From Rhynchopus euleeides (Eukaryota; Euglenozoa; Diplonemea; Diplonemida; Diplonemidae), in contig OY723254.1 in NCBI GenBank assembly GCA_963210315.1, forward strand, positions 774,379 to 838,378: 64,000 nucleotides of DNA, read 5' to 3'. Positions 52,372 through 62,953 of this stretch are shown piece by piece (within the stretch, counting starts at the first letter, position 1; every line of letters starts with the position of its first letter). The translations under genes were made by a program, and so were the position numbers. The notes beneath the pieces were generated by a model that saw nothing but the letters and a program-made list of their open reading frames with translations, had not been told where the DNA came from and did no database searches.

Positions 52372-53899
52372 CAGTGCAAACGATAATTATTATCGCACAT
52401 ATACCAGATACGATAATTTTCGGAAAATTGTCGCATACGATAATTCATTATCGCATACGATAATCCATTATCGTATGATGCGATAATGGATTATCGTATG
52501 CGATAACATACGATAATCCCATTATCGTATGCGATACCCACCTGCTTTTGCCCGAAACCAATCACCGAAATCTCCAGTTTACCACCGCCAAACGCCACCA
52601 AACCCCGCCAAGGGCCACAATCAGCCACAAAATAGAGATCACTACCATTCTCCCAGCCCCAGGAAGGGTAAGATGAGCCTGTGGGGTCCGGTGCTGCAGG
52701 CAGGGTACGCGTACTGGTCTGTGTCCGGGCTGCTGTGGTCATCGACAAGGCTGTGTGGTCTGTCCGAAGGAGGTGGATGGTGGTCTCCCTCAGGTGGATC
52801 GCGTCTCTCCGATCCTGCATGGGCTCAGGTGTCTCCAGATGATCATCACCCCTTGCCTTGCTGTCGGTGAGGATGGCGCCCGAGCTCCGCCTTGTAGCGC
52901 AGCGGAGTCGTGCAGGTCAGGCAGGCTCCTTGAGGCCTCCGAGGTGATGTGCGCGCGCCACCCCGTGGTTCCTTGTAGAGTTGCAGACAGGTCCGTGCGC
53001 ACGGTGGGAGCGTTCGTATCGCCCGTTCCGTGCCAGGTCCTGAAGAATACCTTTGGTTGAGTATTGCCTGTCTCGGGTTCAAACCCCATTCAAGGTCCTT
53101 CGCTATGTCATCACTGGTCGTCAGTCAGAGGGGAAGAACGGTGTTTCTCACTTTTTCACTGCTCACGGGAGCGAAGGCCAAGTCCAACATAAGTGGTAGC
53201 CTTGAAGAGAAATCTCCTGATCTCTCCAAACATTGCACCGAAGACCACACCTGCGTCGAACAGTCTTTCTTGTTCATGTTCTGGGCAGGGTGCTCTGTCT
53301 CGGTCACCCCGACACCTGCTTCAACTAGGCTAGCCCAACGTCTCCTCAGTGTTCTCACAGGGGTGTCCTCAGTATCTGGGTCCCGACGGCAAGGCAGCGT
53401 ACCAGTCGGCTTTGCGAACCCGCAACAGGCTGTACTGGTGGTTGCATACCGCCGCAAGTATGACCCTGTTGCTGCGTGGTCATGTTTTCCATGAAGTGGG
53501 GTGGCGACAGGGTGTAAGTCACGAGGGGAAGGGCATGTGGAACGGCCACTGCCCAATCCCCAGAGTCCTCTCCGCCCCACTGTGCCTGAAACTTCTTCAG
53601 ACAGACATAGTGATGTGCATGTCATGGCACTATGTGTGTTGTGTCTCTGCCACCCATTTGTGAGGGACATTCTACACTTCTGAGTGAAGCCCCCCGTCAC
53701 CAATAATTCAAAGAAGCAAAAATGGCAGCTTCCGGCTCCACTTTTACCACTTTTTCAATGTGTTCTGGGCTGATTTCTGGTTTTCCGAAAATCTCAAAAA
53801 ATTATCGCACCATTATCGTATATTATCGTATACGATAATATACGATAATGGGAATACGATAATAATTATCGTATGCGATAATAATTATCGTTTGCACTG
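52372..53899. mobile_element. Element C, right-arm copy
   Basis: Reverse copy of 18180-19707 with the same ATACGATAAT arrays. Confidence 0.65.
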
Positions 53900-53902
53900 T
53901 AT

Positions 53903-55057
53903 GCCTAGGGGGGGTCAAATGGGGGTGACAAACACGATTTTTCAAAAAACCGGCGCAGAGGCCCCAAAGCCCCCGTAAACCCTCCAAACCCCCCCAGATC
54001 GGTCCGGAAACCCATCGAACCCCACTTTTCCACCATTCCGGGCACCTCAGGTGCCCGAATTGGGGTACCTAAATTTTGTGCCACCGTTTGGTATCGTACA
54101 GTGCCACTGTGTGGGAGGTTGGAAAAGAAAATGCCCCAACACACCACATCTGAGGGTTGCAATGCATGTTGCTTGCCAACCACGTCATCCGGTGGGTGTC
54201 AGGCGCTATGTAGGTGGCATTAGCCAGGTCTTCGATGTGTTCTGGCTTGTATATATACCTCCCTGCCTGCGGCACAGGCACTGCCTTTGTCCCCCACACC
54301 AGCCACAGAGAGCGTATTGTACTCGGTCCACGGTTGCTGATTCATTGTGATGCGTTGTATCCTCGAGTGAACGTCACACACTAGTGGCACCACCACCCGC
54401 CATCCGAGAGCTGTATTGACTTTGCGCGCTTCCGTTGTATTCACCTCGCCACGCATATTGCACCGTTCAGTACCAGTGCTCTTGGGCCAGGCAAAGTAGA
54501 CCGCAGCAACTACCAATTCTGGCACAATGGGTACCACGACAGCGCACTTCATGTGTTCCCGGAATGTACAGCTCGTGTTGCAACAGTCGTTGTCAACACA
54601 TCCCGGTTGTGGAGCACTGCTGCACAGGAATCACACGACCATCTGGACTGTTCCGTACCTACAGGCAGCCTCCCGGTGCATGGTGGCAGGGAGGTATATA
54701 TACAAGCCAGAACACATCGAAGACCTGGCTAATGCCACCTACATAGCGCCTGACACCCACCGGATGACGTGGTTGGCAAGCAACATGCATTGCAACCCTC
54801 AGATGTGGTGTGTTGGGGCATTTTCTTTTCCAACCTCCCACACAGTGGCACTGTACGGTACCAAACGGTGGCACAAAATTTAGGTACCCCAATTCGGGCA
54901 CCTGAGGTGCCCGGAATGGTGGAAAAGTGGGGTTCGATGGGTTTCCGGACCGATCTGGGGGGGTTTGGAGGGTTTACGTACGGGGGCTTTGGGGCCTCTG
55001 CGCCGGTTTTTTGAAAAATCGTGTTTGTCCACGTAAAAGGGTGGCATTTGACCCCCC
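53903..55057. mobile_element. Foldback element D, right-arm copy
   Basis: Reverse copy of 17022-18176 with the same arms of about 365 bp and 417-bp centre. Confidence 0.75.
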
Positions 55058-55167
55058 CTACCCCCCCCCCCCCCCCTCCCCCTGGCATGACCGCGCCGTG
55101 GAACACTCAATTCTACGTTCTACTCTTTACCCCCCCCCCCCCGGGCAGGACACAGGCCGGAAAAAAA

Positions 55168-55253
55168 CACTGGATTTCAGACACAACCCAACCTGCATAA
55201 CGAGTGAAGGGTGATCATTCTTGTGCTCCCTTCAATTTCGATTTCACTACCCC
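55168..55253 (+). repeat. Dispersed 85-bp repeat, right-arm copy
   Basis: Reverse counterpart of 16826-16911: ACCTGCATAACGAGTGAAGG core, then CCCTTCAATTTCGATTTCAC. Confidence 0.7.
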
Positions 55254-55745
55254 CCCTGGCATGATTTCACACACCCCACCCCCACCCCCACGCTCTTGAC
55301 AGAGGTGGCCTTCAGTGCGATCATCACAGCATGTATTGTGCCTCCCCTGGACATCCCCCCGCTGGATAGCAGACACCCTGGTGCTGGCACATGTCAGATT
55401 CTGCAGAGGCTCTTCAAAGCCGTCGCGGTTCGACAGTGGGTGGCCTGGGGTGCCCCTCCAGAGTTTTTAAGGCCCCGATTTACAAGCCTTCCCCGATGAA
55501 AAACCACCCCGTGTGTGTGTGGGGGGGGGGGGGGGGTGGCGAAATGGGAACAGTTGGGACTCTCTCACCGGGGGAGGGTGGGGGGCGAGGGGGCTCTGCT
55601 CGAGCCGAACAAACAATCCCCTCCCGCCCACCGCCAATATTTTGGACCGAACCTCTCGTTTCGACCCCCCGTGGTGAGGAGAGGACATCCAGGCGCCTCT
55701 GCGCGTCCGTCGCGCGACTTGCTGTGAGCTCTCTCGCATCGCGGC

Positions 55746-55776
<31 letters not shown>

Positions 55777-56341
55777 CAACCCCCTAACCCCCGCTACCTG
55801 TTCCTGAAGCGGTGCCGCACACACCCATTCTGGAAGGGAGGGGCGAGAGGTGTTCTGGTTGCCTCCACTTCAGTGGTAGGAAGCGGGGGGGGGGGGGGAG
55901 GGGTGGTTGGTCGAGATGATGACGCCTCATTGTGTGCCGAATCGGAGAGCATTTTGCTCCTGAACAGTGTGCATGACACGCCCACGGCATTTAAATACCG
56001 GTCTTGTCGTGTGCCGTCAGGCTGGAGGTCGATACCAAAAGAAAAAGCAAACAGAATCCAGGCTGAGTGGCACGGTGGGAGTGGGGGTGGGTGAACGGCT
56101 GAGGGTGGGCAGAGTGGGGGGGGCCTTCGGTATGCGATAGGTTTTTTCCTGTATTTCTTCCACGTCAAAAGGCTTGCCAGTTTTGTAGTACAAACTTCTT
56201 TTTTTTTGCGCCCTCGCCCAGGTGTATTTCTAGTGGGGGATGAGGATGAGTCTTTTTGGCATCCGCCCTTTTTCCGGGTTTTTTCCAGCCAAAACCAGGT
56301 TTTTTTCCAGCCAAAATCTGGTTTTTTTTCCAGCCAAGAGC

Positions 56342-56574
56342 CAGACGTTCACTACCGTGGCCTCCGGCGGCTGGGGGGCTCCGCCCCCCAGACCCCCCTG
56401 TGGCGGATATCTCGTACCCAAGTCCTTCGATTCCCAGCAGGTCAGGAATCCAACAGCTCCGGTAGCCTCAGGAGGACGCAGCCAACTCACACAGAATCTG
56501 GACGCCCACAATGAACAGATGTTCACTACCGTGGCCTCCGGCGGCTGGGGGGCTCTGCCCCCCAGACCCCCCGT
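56342..56574 (-). repeat. Hairpin repeat block, right-arm copy
   Basis: Two 60-bp hairpin units around the conserved spacer, counterpart of 15506-15737. Confidence 0.75.
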
Positions 56575-57152
56575 GGAGCGTGTGTTTGCCCGTCTAGTAA
56601 CCGCAGCAAGTCCTTGGGCTGTTTCAGCTGGCATATCGGGGGGTATCGTCGGAATAACGGTCCCGAAAGCCGTTTTTTTTGAGGTTTTCCTCCAGCACCC
56701 GAGGATGGCGCGAGCGGGAGGAACCGTGGAAGGAACCCATTTGGTACAAGACCAAGGGCCCCACACTGGGGAGGAGAGACATTGGGTACCATTTTTTGCT
56801 GGAAAAAAGCGGGGATGAATTGGGGATTTTTGGCTGGGAAGACCGGGGATTAAAAACACACCTGCCCTCGCCCCTCGCCCCCCCCCGTTCTCTGGTCTGT
56901 TTTCCCGCCGCTCGTGCGCACAAACAAAACCCGGACTCTTTTTAGCTTGTCAAGTTGCGACACAACACCATCCAGTGCCGGAGGGTGGACAGGGAGGTCC
57001 GGATTGGATGAGAGAGACACTAGCTGAAGTTAGCCTCCTCTATCCTGCGCGGGCAGAGGGGGGGGGGTAGGCAGTGTCGTTAGAAACCGAGTTTTAAACA
57101 TTTTAAACGTTTTAAACGTTTTAAAGTTTAAAACGCCGTTTTAAATTATTTA

Positions 57153-57502
57153 CTGGGGGGGGGGGGGGGCAAATACAAGCATATATGCTTGTATTAAGCG
57201 TGCCAGCTCGCATAATGCGGGGCTTTCTGGAAAAATTATAAATGGCTATACTGCGAATACAAGCATACTAAAAACCCAATTTTTGTTGACCAGGCTAATA
57301 CAAGCATATATGCTTGTATTAGCCTGGTAGAAAAAATTGAAATTTTGTGGTGGAAAACCCCCAAAAACCCCAAAAATACCCAATATTTTCTACCAGGCTA
57401 ATAGAAGCATGTATGCTTCTATTAGCCTGAAAATTTTATATAAATCCGGATTTTCAAAATATGCTTGTATTAGCATGTATGCTTGTATTTGCCCCCCCCC
57501 AG
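57153..57502. mobile_element. Family E MITE, right-arm copy
   Basis: Counterpart of 14577-14926, with TA on both sides. Confidence 0.75.
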
Positions 57503-58298
57503 TAAAACGGGGTTTAAAACGGCAAAAACCCCTGCAAAATATAGGGGGAGACTTTTCGATTTTTTTTTCTGGAACCCAAAATTGATCGTTTTGGGCCATC
57601 TGAGGCCATCTTCGGCAAAAAAATCCAATTTTGAGGCTCCCTGGGGGTCCCAAATGGGTGAACAAATTCCCTGTGTGAAATAGCCTATTGCAGGCCTTTT
57701 GAGCATGATCAGGCAAACGCAGCTGTGTGGCAGGGCTTTCTGCGAAAATTCGCCTCCTGGTGAAGTGGGCTACTTTTCACCCTCCATTCACCCTGGCCTC
57801 AACCCGTTCCTCTGCTCACCCTGACGCAAGCTCATGCCCTCATCGTTGACAATCACCCAGAAAAGATTCAGGATGGTACAGTACAGACTCGGGTGCACGA
57901 ACGATCCAACGGTGGTGCCTGTTTGACTTGCTGGTGTATGGTTGATCATTGCTTGTTACGTACATTTCGCTTTCTCAGCGCCCCCGCCTTCACCGAAACC
58001 CGATGCCCAACACGAGCGGTGTGGCGCCCGTGGTACTGACCCCTTCGGACCTTAACTCCAGCGGTAGCCGCCGGCTTTCTTCAAAGAAACTCATCGATGA
58101 CGTCCCCCCAGAGTGCAGGTTCCTGCTGCCTACCCACGATCATTAGGGTGCCGAGAGAATGGCTAGGTGATCAATAATTGTCCCAAACACTAGCTTGGCA
58201 ACAGCCAGAGCAACCCCAGGTGGGGCGCAGCCGAGTGCTGCAACCATCGTTCTGACAGCAACAACATCACCTGGCTGTCTTGTTGAACACAGCCGTGA

Positions 58299-58498
58299 NN
58301 NNNNNNNNNNNNNNNNNNNNNNNNNNNNNNNNNNNNNNNNNNNNNNNNNNNNNNNNNNNNNNNNNNNNNNNNNNNNNNNNNNNNNNNNNNNNNNNNNNNN
58401 NNNNNNNNNNNNNNNNNNNNNNNNNNNNNNNNNNNNNNNNNNNNNNNNNNNNNNNNNNNNNNNNNNNNNNNNNNNNNNNNNNNNNNNNNNNNNNNNNN
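58299..58498. other. Assembly gap (200 N)
   Basis: Second 200-N gap, placed where the right arm of the inverted duplication stops matching. Confidence 0.95.
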
Positions 58499-59057
58499 AG
58501 TGACACCGAGCATCTCTCGGTGCCCGAGGCAGCGTGTTGGGTCGGTTGGTCGGCTCTGTGATGTGCTCCGTAGAGGGAGAGATAGCATGCTGCCGACACG
58601 CTGGCAGATCGAGTTATTTTGAAAAATGAAAAAGCGCCACCGAGTGGAAACTCTTGACCGCCGTGCTAGTTAGAACGAAGGCCAGGCGTTTCCCCCCCGC
58701 ATGCGTGCGGTGTGATGACTGTGCTTTGCGAGTTGTGCAGACCCTGTATGGCTATTATGACCCACTTGGGACAGCAAATTTTGCACCCGCGTGTTGTCGT
58801 GGTCGGGCCATAGTCATCGCCCTGCTGCTGTGCAGAAATGATCAGGGTTAGCAGAGGCACCCACCCCAGCACCCACATCCCCCGCACCCCACCGCGCCCC
58901 GTCGCGCCAGCGTTGCCGTTTTGCAGAGCGCTGCCCCCGGCTTCGTCTCTCAAGAGGCTCCGTGTGGAGGCGCGACAGACACTCACATGACATCCACCCG
59001 ACCATCCCCCTGACAGTGGCACACGCAGTTGTGACTCCTTCCACACACCGCTCCTCA
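58499..59057. other. Unassigned, no gene seen
   Basis: Single-copy-looking sequence between the gap and the hAT element. No convincing frame and no match elsewhere in the window. Confidence 0.45.
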
Positions 59058-62000
59058 CGGTGGGATCTTGTAAATTTTACATGTATAACCATGGATGTAT
59101 TCAGATCTTAATAAGAGAGGAATTTTTTTCGCCAAATCTACCTCCTCCTCCTCTTAGATTAAGACCTTAGTCCATAAACGGCCCAAAAAAGCCCAACATC
59201 TGAATCCCCTTAATTAAGGTCTTAAACCTCTTAGTGTAACCTCTTTAAGGTCTTACACTCAGAGGTTAAGACCTTAGTTCGATCTTCAGCAATATTACGT
59301 TGACAGCGGGTGAACCCAGCAGGTTCCTGCACACACCCGCCCCCCGCGCCCCCACCACACGCACGTTCGTGCCCCCCCCCCCCCCCACCACACACTCAGT
59401 TGACTCCAACACTCACATCCCCCACGAGGACTCTTATTTGCGTGGCAGCAAGTGGCAACATAGTGTGAGAGAAATGCCACACTGCAAAAGTACGCTTGAG
59501 TCACAGAGCGGCAGCAGAATACAGGTTGGAGTTTTGCCGCTCAGCGGATCATCTCACGCGGTGTACGCGTGTGCATTGATGGCAGAGACTGCCTCTTCGA
59601 AAGAAGCCAGCACATTCTTCGGGATGGTGGTGGGCTGGAGAATGTCGTCCTCCCACTCGACGACTTTCGGCCCAGTCGCAGCAGGATAGCCCTTCCGCAG
59701 GGTCCGGTCGAACTGGTTGGGTAGGTCCTGGTTGCAGGCATGGAAGAGGATTCGGGCCCGAGTTGATGCGTGCGCTGCCATGCGGGACGGGGGGAGCACA
59801 CGGCGCGCGATAGAAAACACGCTGTCACACCCCAGAGTCGATGCAGTCACCGCCAGCAGATCAAGGCACAGAGTACGCAGCGCGCACTCCCCGTAGTTCA
59901 GCCAGAAGGAGTCCACATCGCCCTTCATGCCCTCCTTCTTGGAGTGATCCACATACTCTACCCACGCCGCCTCCTCGACTTCACGGAACGCCGGAATCCA
60001 GGCAGTGATATCCTGGAAGGACATCAGGTTGTCAGTGTTCCCCATGATCTTGACAGCACGTGGGTTCACGTGTCTCATCGCCTTCCAGTAGTAGTACGAC
60101 CCCTCCGACTTGTTCCCCCACCACCGCACCTTCAGCTCCTCTGAGAGGACAGCTACGACTGGGGACTTGGCATCCAGCAGGTCTTCCAGGGACTTCTTTT
60201 CCCGCTCGAGAAATTCTTTCTCTTTTTCCGTCTTGGCGTACGCGATGTTGTCAAGGTCCTGAATCTTCCCCTCCATGTCACCCCAAACAGAGTGGCTGTG
60301 CGACTTCTTCGAGGGGGTGGTGTAGGAAGCCAGCAGCTCCATGATCGGCGAATTTGCCCGCTCCATCTCCAGCAACTCCTTCTCCAGCCGTGTGACCCCC
60401 AGATCCTTGAGCAGCTGGCCCAGCTTCCCCATGCTGGGTGTCGTACTGCCCTGTTGGAGCTCGGTGCTCACGAACACGAACAGCGCCTTCATGCGCTGGC
60501 GCACGTGGGTGTACACTTCGATGCGAGACGAGTACCGAGTATCACCTGGGAGGGGGCACTTCACAGCCGGCACCTTCTCCTTTGTGTTGTTCTTTTTTGC
60601 AGCGTCGAGAACAGCATGCGCTGCTGGAAGGATATCCTTGAGGGTGGTAGCGGTGGAGACTGCCTCGTTCGGCTGGCGGAGGGCTGCACGGATCTTCCCG
60701 GCGCACGATTCGAAGAGATCGGCTTCCTCCTGCGGCGTGCAGTCCTCCCTGAGTTCTTCGACTTCCCCGAGGATGGTCTCCAGCGATGACACAGCAACTC
60801 CGGAGAGACACTCCATCTGCACTTCGACCCACCGTCTGTGCCGATACTTGTTCTCATCCCCGCCCAGCAAGTTGTTGAGTAGGCGGGACACCTCGAAGGC
60901 GGCACACCCCGGGAACTTCTTCTCCAGGTTGGCCAGCATCCAGGTCTCGCAGACGTCGCCACAGTTGTTCACCAAGTGTGGGACGCACGACACGAAGGGG
61001 ACACCGAATGCTTCGGCGAGTTCACGGCTTGCAGCTGCGTTGGACCCGCCCTTGTCGGATCTGATGAGGAAGGGGGGGGGCAAGCTGAGGCGCGTCAGCT
61101 CGCGCTTGATGTCCTGCGACAGCTCGACCCCGGTCTGGCTCCCCCTCCGCTCCTCCGGACGTATGAAGATCAGCGATGCGGCGAATCCTACAGCGCTGAG
61201 GATGATGGCCGTCGCCTTCGTGTCGCCAATCCCACTGTTGTCATGCGACATGCAGTACCTCCCCCCCTTCAGCTTGGCCGTGATGACCTTCTCGCTGTCC
61301 TTCGTCAGCTCGTCGCCCAGCTTCTTCACCAGCGGAGCAACCTTCGGGGGGTCCTTGGGGATGCGTGTGCCTGCGAGGCAGGAGAGTACACCCTGCATCG
61401 CGCCCGCTGTGATCCCCGTGTAGAGCACCCCTTTCGCGATTTTGTCATGCAGAGCGGTTTCACTCGCTTCAAATGCAGTCACAATTGTGACCTGCCCCTC
61501 TTCCCCCTTCTTCTGCCTTGATTTCTTCCCCACGTGCTTGCTGCCGGTGAAGTGGTCCCCCAGGTCGCCTGCCTGGACATGGGGCATCCACAACACCTCG
61601 CAGATATCGCAGGAGGGGACCTCCTGAGCCGCTGCGTAAACGCTCGTCAGCTGCTTGGAATTCCTGTAGTGTGATTTGATGTCGCCGACCTTCACGCAGA
61701 CACAGTCGGTGTGCTTCTTCATCTCCCTGCGGAGAGCATCGCCCAGTACCTTCCTCTGGGAGGGGGCAGGTGGGGGGTCAGCAGGGGGTGCGGCCGGCGC
61801 GTCGTCACCAACGTCCTCCGCCGGGGGATCTGCCAGGGCCCCCAGGTCCTGCGCGAGCTGCCTCCTGGCAGCAGTCTTCGCCCCCGCCTTCTTGCCCCGC
61901 TTCTTTTTGGGCTTTTCCTCCTCCTCCGTGCCTCTTTCGCCAGCCAGGATGCGGGCCTTGGCAATGGCTGTGGCCAGCTGGGGCTTCGTGCCGGCCGCCT

Positions 62001-62447
62001 CCACCCCCTCCGCCTTCGCCAGGTCCACCAGAAACGACTTCGCCTTTTTCTGCAGCAACAGGGCTGCAGCATCTACGGCAACAGTTTGTGCCTGTGACAG
62101 CTCCGCAGTAATAGAATCCTCATCGGAGTCAGCCGCTCTCTTTGCCATATTGCGGCTGCTTGTGTGTGCCAGGTGTGGAAGTGAGGAACGCGCATACATA
62201 CAAGCATGCAAAAAAGCGAATGTTATTTGGACCGTGCAGGCTTTTGCAGGATTGGGGGTGGGATGAGAGATTCCTGGGCTGATACCATCCTAGTCCGTCG
62301 AGCCGAGGTCAGTTTCTGAGCAAAGATGTTCTGTAACCCCTTCCCAATAGGGAAACCCCTGCAGAAAAACTAAGGTCTTAGAATTAAGAGGTTAAAACGC
62401 GGAATCTCTTAATAAGGTCTGAATATATCCATGATTATACATGTATA
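59058..62447 (-). mobile_element. hAT transposon, apparently complete
   Basis: About 3.4 kb. Inverted ends of about 40 bp contain CATGGATRTATTCAGAYCTT (59089 side and 62433 side), with subterminal CTAAGGTCTTA / AAGAGGTTA motifs. Exact termini are uncertain because both ends pass into TACATGTA-type palindromes, and both copies also share about 20 bp beyond the 59077 end (to CACGGTGGG). No clear 8-bp target duplication could be read. Confidence 0.8.
59554..62148 (-). CDS. hAT transposase with SAP and zinc-finger domains
   Basis: 864 residues from the MAKRAADSDEDS Met; an upstream Met at 62211 is in frame, but the extra 21 residues lie before acceptor-like CAG sites. Domains: a SAP-like DNA-binding motif (about 32-68, FLVDLAKAEGVEAAGTKPQL), a basic/Pro-rich linker, a BED-like C2-H2 finger (Cys180, Cys183, His199, His205), the hAT catalytic core with HDNSGIGD (Asp303), SDKGGSN (Asp365) and CVPH (Cys388/His391), and the C-terminal dimerisation region LDLLAVTASTLGCDSVFS. 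It cuts and pastes its own element. The frame is open throughout, so it may be active. Confidence 0.85.
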   Translation of the reverse strand: MAKRAADSDEDSITAELSQAQTVAVDAAALLLQKKAKSFLVDLAKAEGVEAAGTKPQLATAIAKARILAGERGTEEEEKPKKKRGKKAGAKTAARRQLAQDLGALADPPAEDVGDDAPAAPPADPPPAPSQRKVLGDALRREMKKHTDCVCVKVGDIKSHYRNSKQLTSVYAAAQEVPSCDICEVLWMPHVQAGDLGDHFTGSKHVGKKSRQKKGEEGQVTIVTAFEASETALHDKIAKGVLYTGITAGAMQGVLSCLAGTRIPKDPPKVAPLVKKLGDELTKDSEKVITAKLKGGRYCMSHDNSGIGDTKATAIILSAVGFAASLIFIRPEERRGSQTGVELSQDIKRELTRLSLPPPFLIRSDKGGSNAAASRELAEAFGVPFVSCVPHLVNNCGDVCETWMLANLEKKFPGCAAFEVSRLLNNLLGGDENKYRHRRWVEVQMECLSGVAVSSLETILGEVEELREDCTPQEEADLFESCAGKIRAALRQPNEAVSTATTLKDILPAAHAVLDAAKKNNTKEKVPAVKCPLPGDTRYSSRIEVYTHVRQRMKALFVFVSTELQQGSTTPSMGKLGQLLKDLGVTRLEKELLEMERANSPIMELLASYTTPSKKSHSHSVWGDMEGKIQDLDNIAYAKTEKEKEFLEREKKSLEDLLDAKSPVVAVLSEELKVRWWGNKSEGSYYYWKAMRHVNPRAVKIMGNTDNLMSFQDITAWIPAFREVEEAAWVEYVDHSKKEGMKGDVDSFWLNYGECALRTLCLDLLAVTASTLGCDSVFSIARRVLPPSRMAAHASTRARILFHACNQDLPNQFDRTLRKGYPAATGPKVVEWEDDILQPTTIPKNVLASFEEAVSAINAHAYTA

Positions 62448-62535
62448 ATACTTGCATGTCAACTATTATACATGTATAATACATGTATATGCCTGAAATA
62501 TACATGTAAAATACATGTACCGTAAACGGAAAAAG

Positions 62536-62603
62536 GGTGGACCGTAAAAATGTTCCAAGTTCCCAAAAAAAGGCCAAACGTTCCATCTTTTTTACGGTCC
62601 ACC
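62536..62603. repeat. 68-bp inverted-end unit
   Basis: GGTGGACCGTAAAAATGTTC ... TTTTTTACGGTCCACC. The same unit forms part of the palindrome arms at 63213-63282 and 63672-63747, so it is an isolated fragment or solo MITE of that element. Confidence 0.7.
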
Positions 62604-62953
62604 ATTTATTGGGACTGAATATGGAAAAGACAATGTGTTTTTCGCCCGCGGGCTGGTGGGTTGCGGGGCGCGGACTGCGGCCTCCACGCCGCAGACTCCC
62701 GCACGTAGGCCTCCCGACCTCCCAGCTTTGGACCCTCCCTCCACCACCGCAACCAACACCAGCAAGAGAAGCAAGTCCTCCCTGCGTGTGGAAAGGGCAC
62801 GATCACCACCACTCACCTCGAGACTCACCCACCACCACACCTCGAGAAGTGTAGTACCATGCAAGGAGCGTTCCGGTAGAAGTAAAAGTAGAACCTGCTG
62901 CACGAGCCCACAAAAGCAGCCACAGTACGGCAGGGCGCGCAGACAGAAGCTGA
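62604..62953. other. Unassigned, no gene seen
   Basis: C-rich sequence between the 68-bp unit and the palindrome. Frames on both strands are low complexity. Confidence 0.4.

Larger units (their letters stand above)
49405..58298 (-). repeat. Right arm of the 8.9-kb inverted duplication
   Basis: Reverse-orientation counterpart of 13781-22697. Differences seen: 2 bases near 50605, and one subterminal ACCCGTCG repeat block fewer (about 23 bp) near 49490. The arm ends in the 200-N gap at 58299; sequence beyond the gap does not continue the match. Confidence 0.9.

Noticed and set aside
52990-53100. tRNA or tRNA-derived SINE: GGGTTCAAACCCC resembles a B box
   Set aside because: No matching A box, cloverleaf or 7-bp acceptor stem was found around it, nor in the inverse copy near 19000.
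59058-59066. CACGGTGGG as a family A end on the hAT element
   Set aside because: Only nine bases match, the opposite hAT end lacks it, and the internal sequence is hAT.
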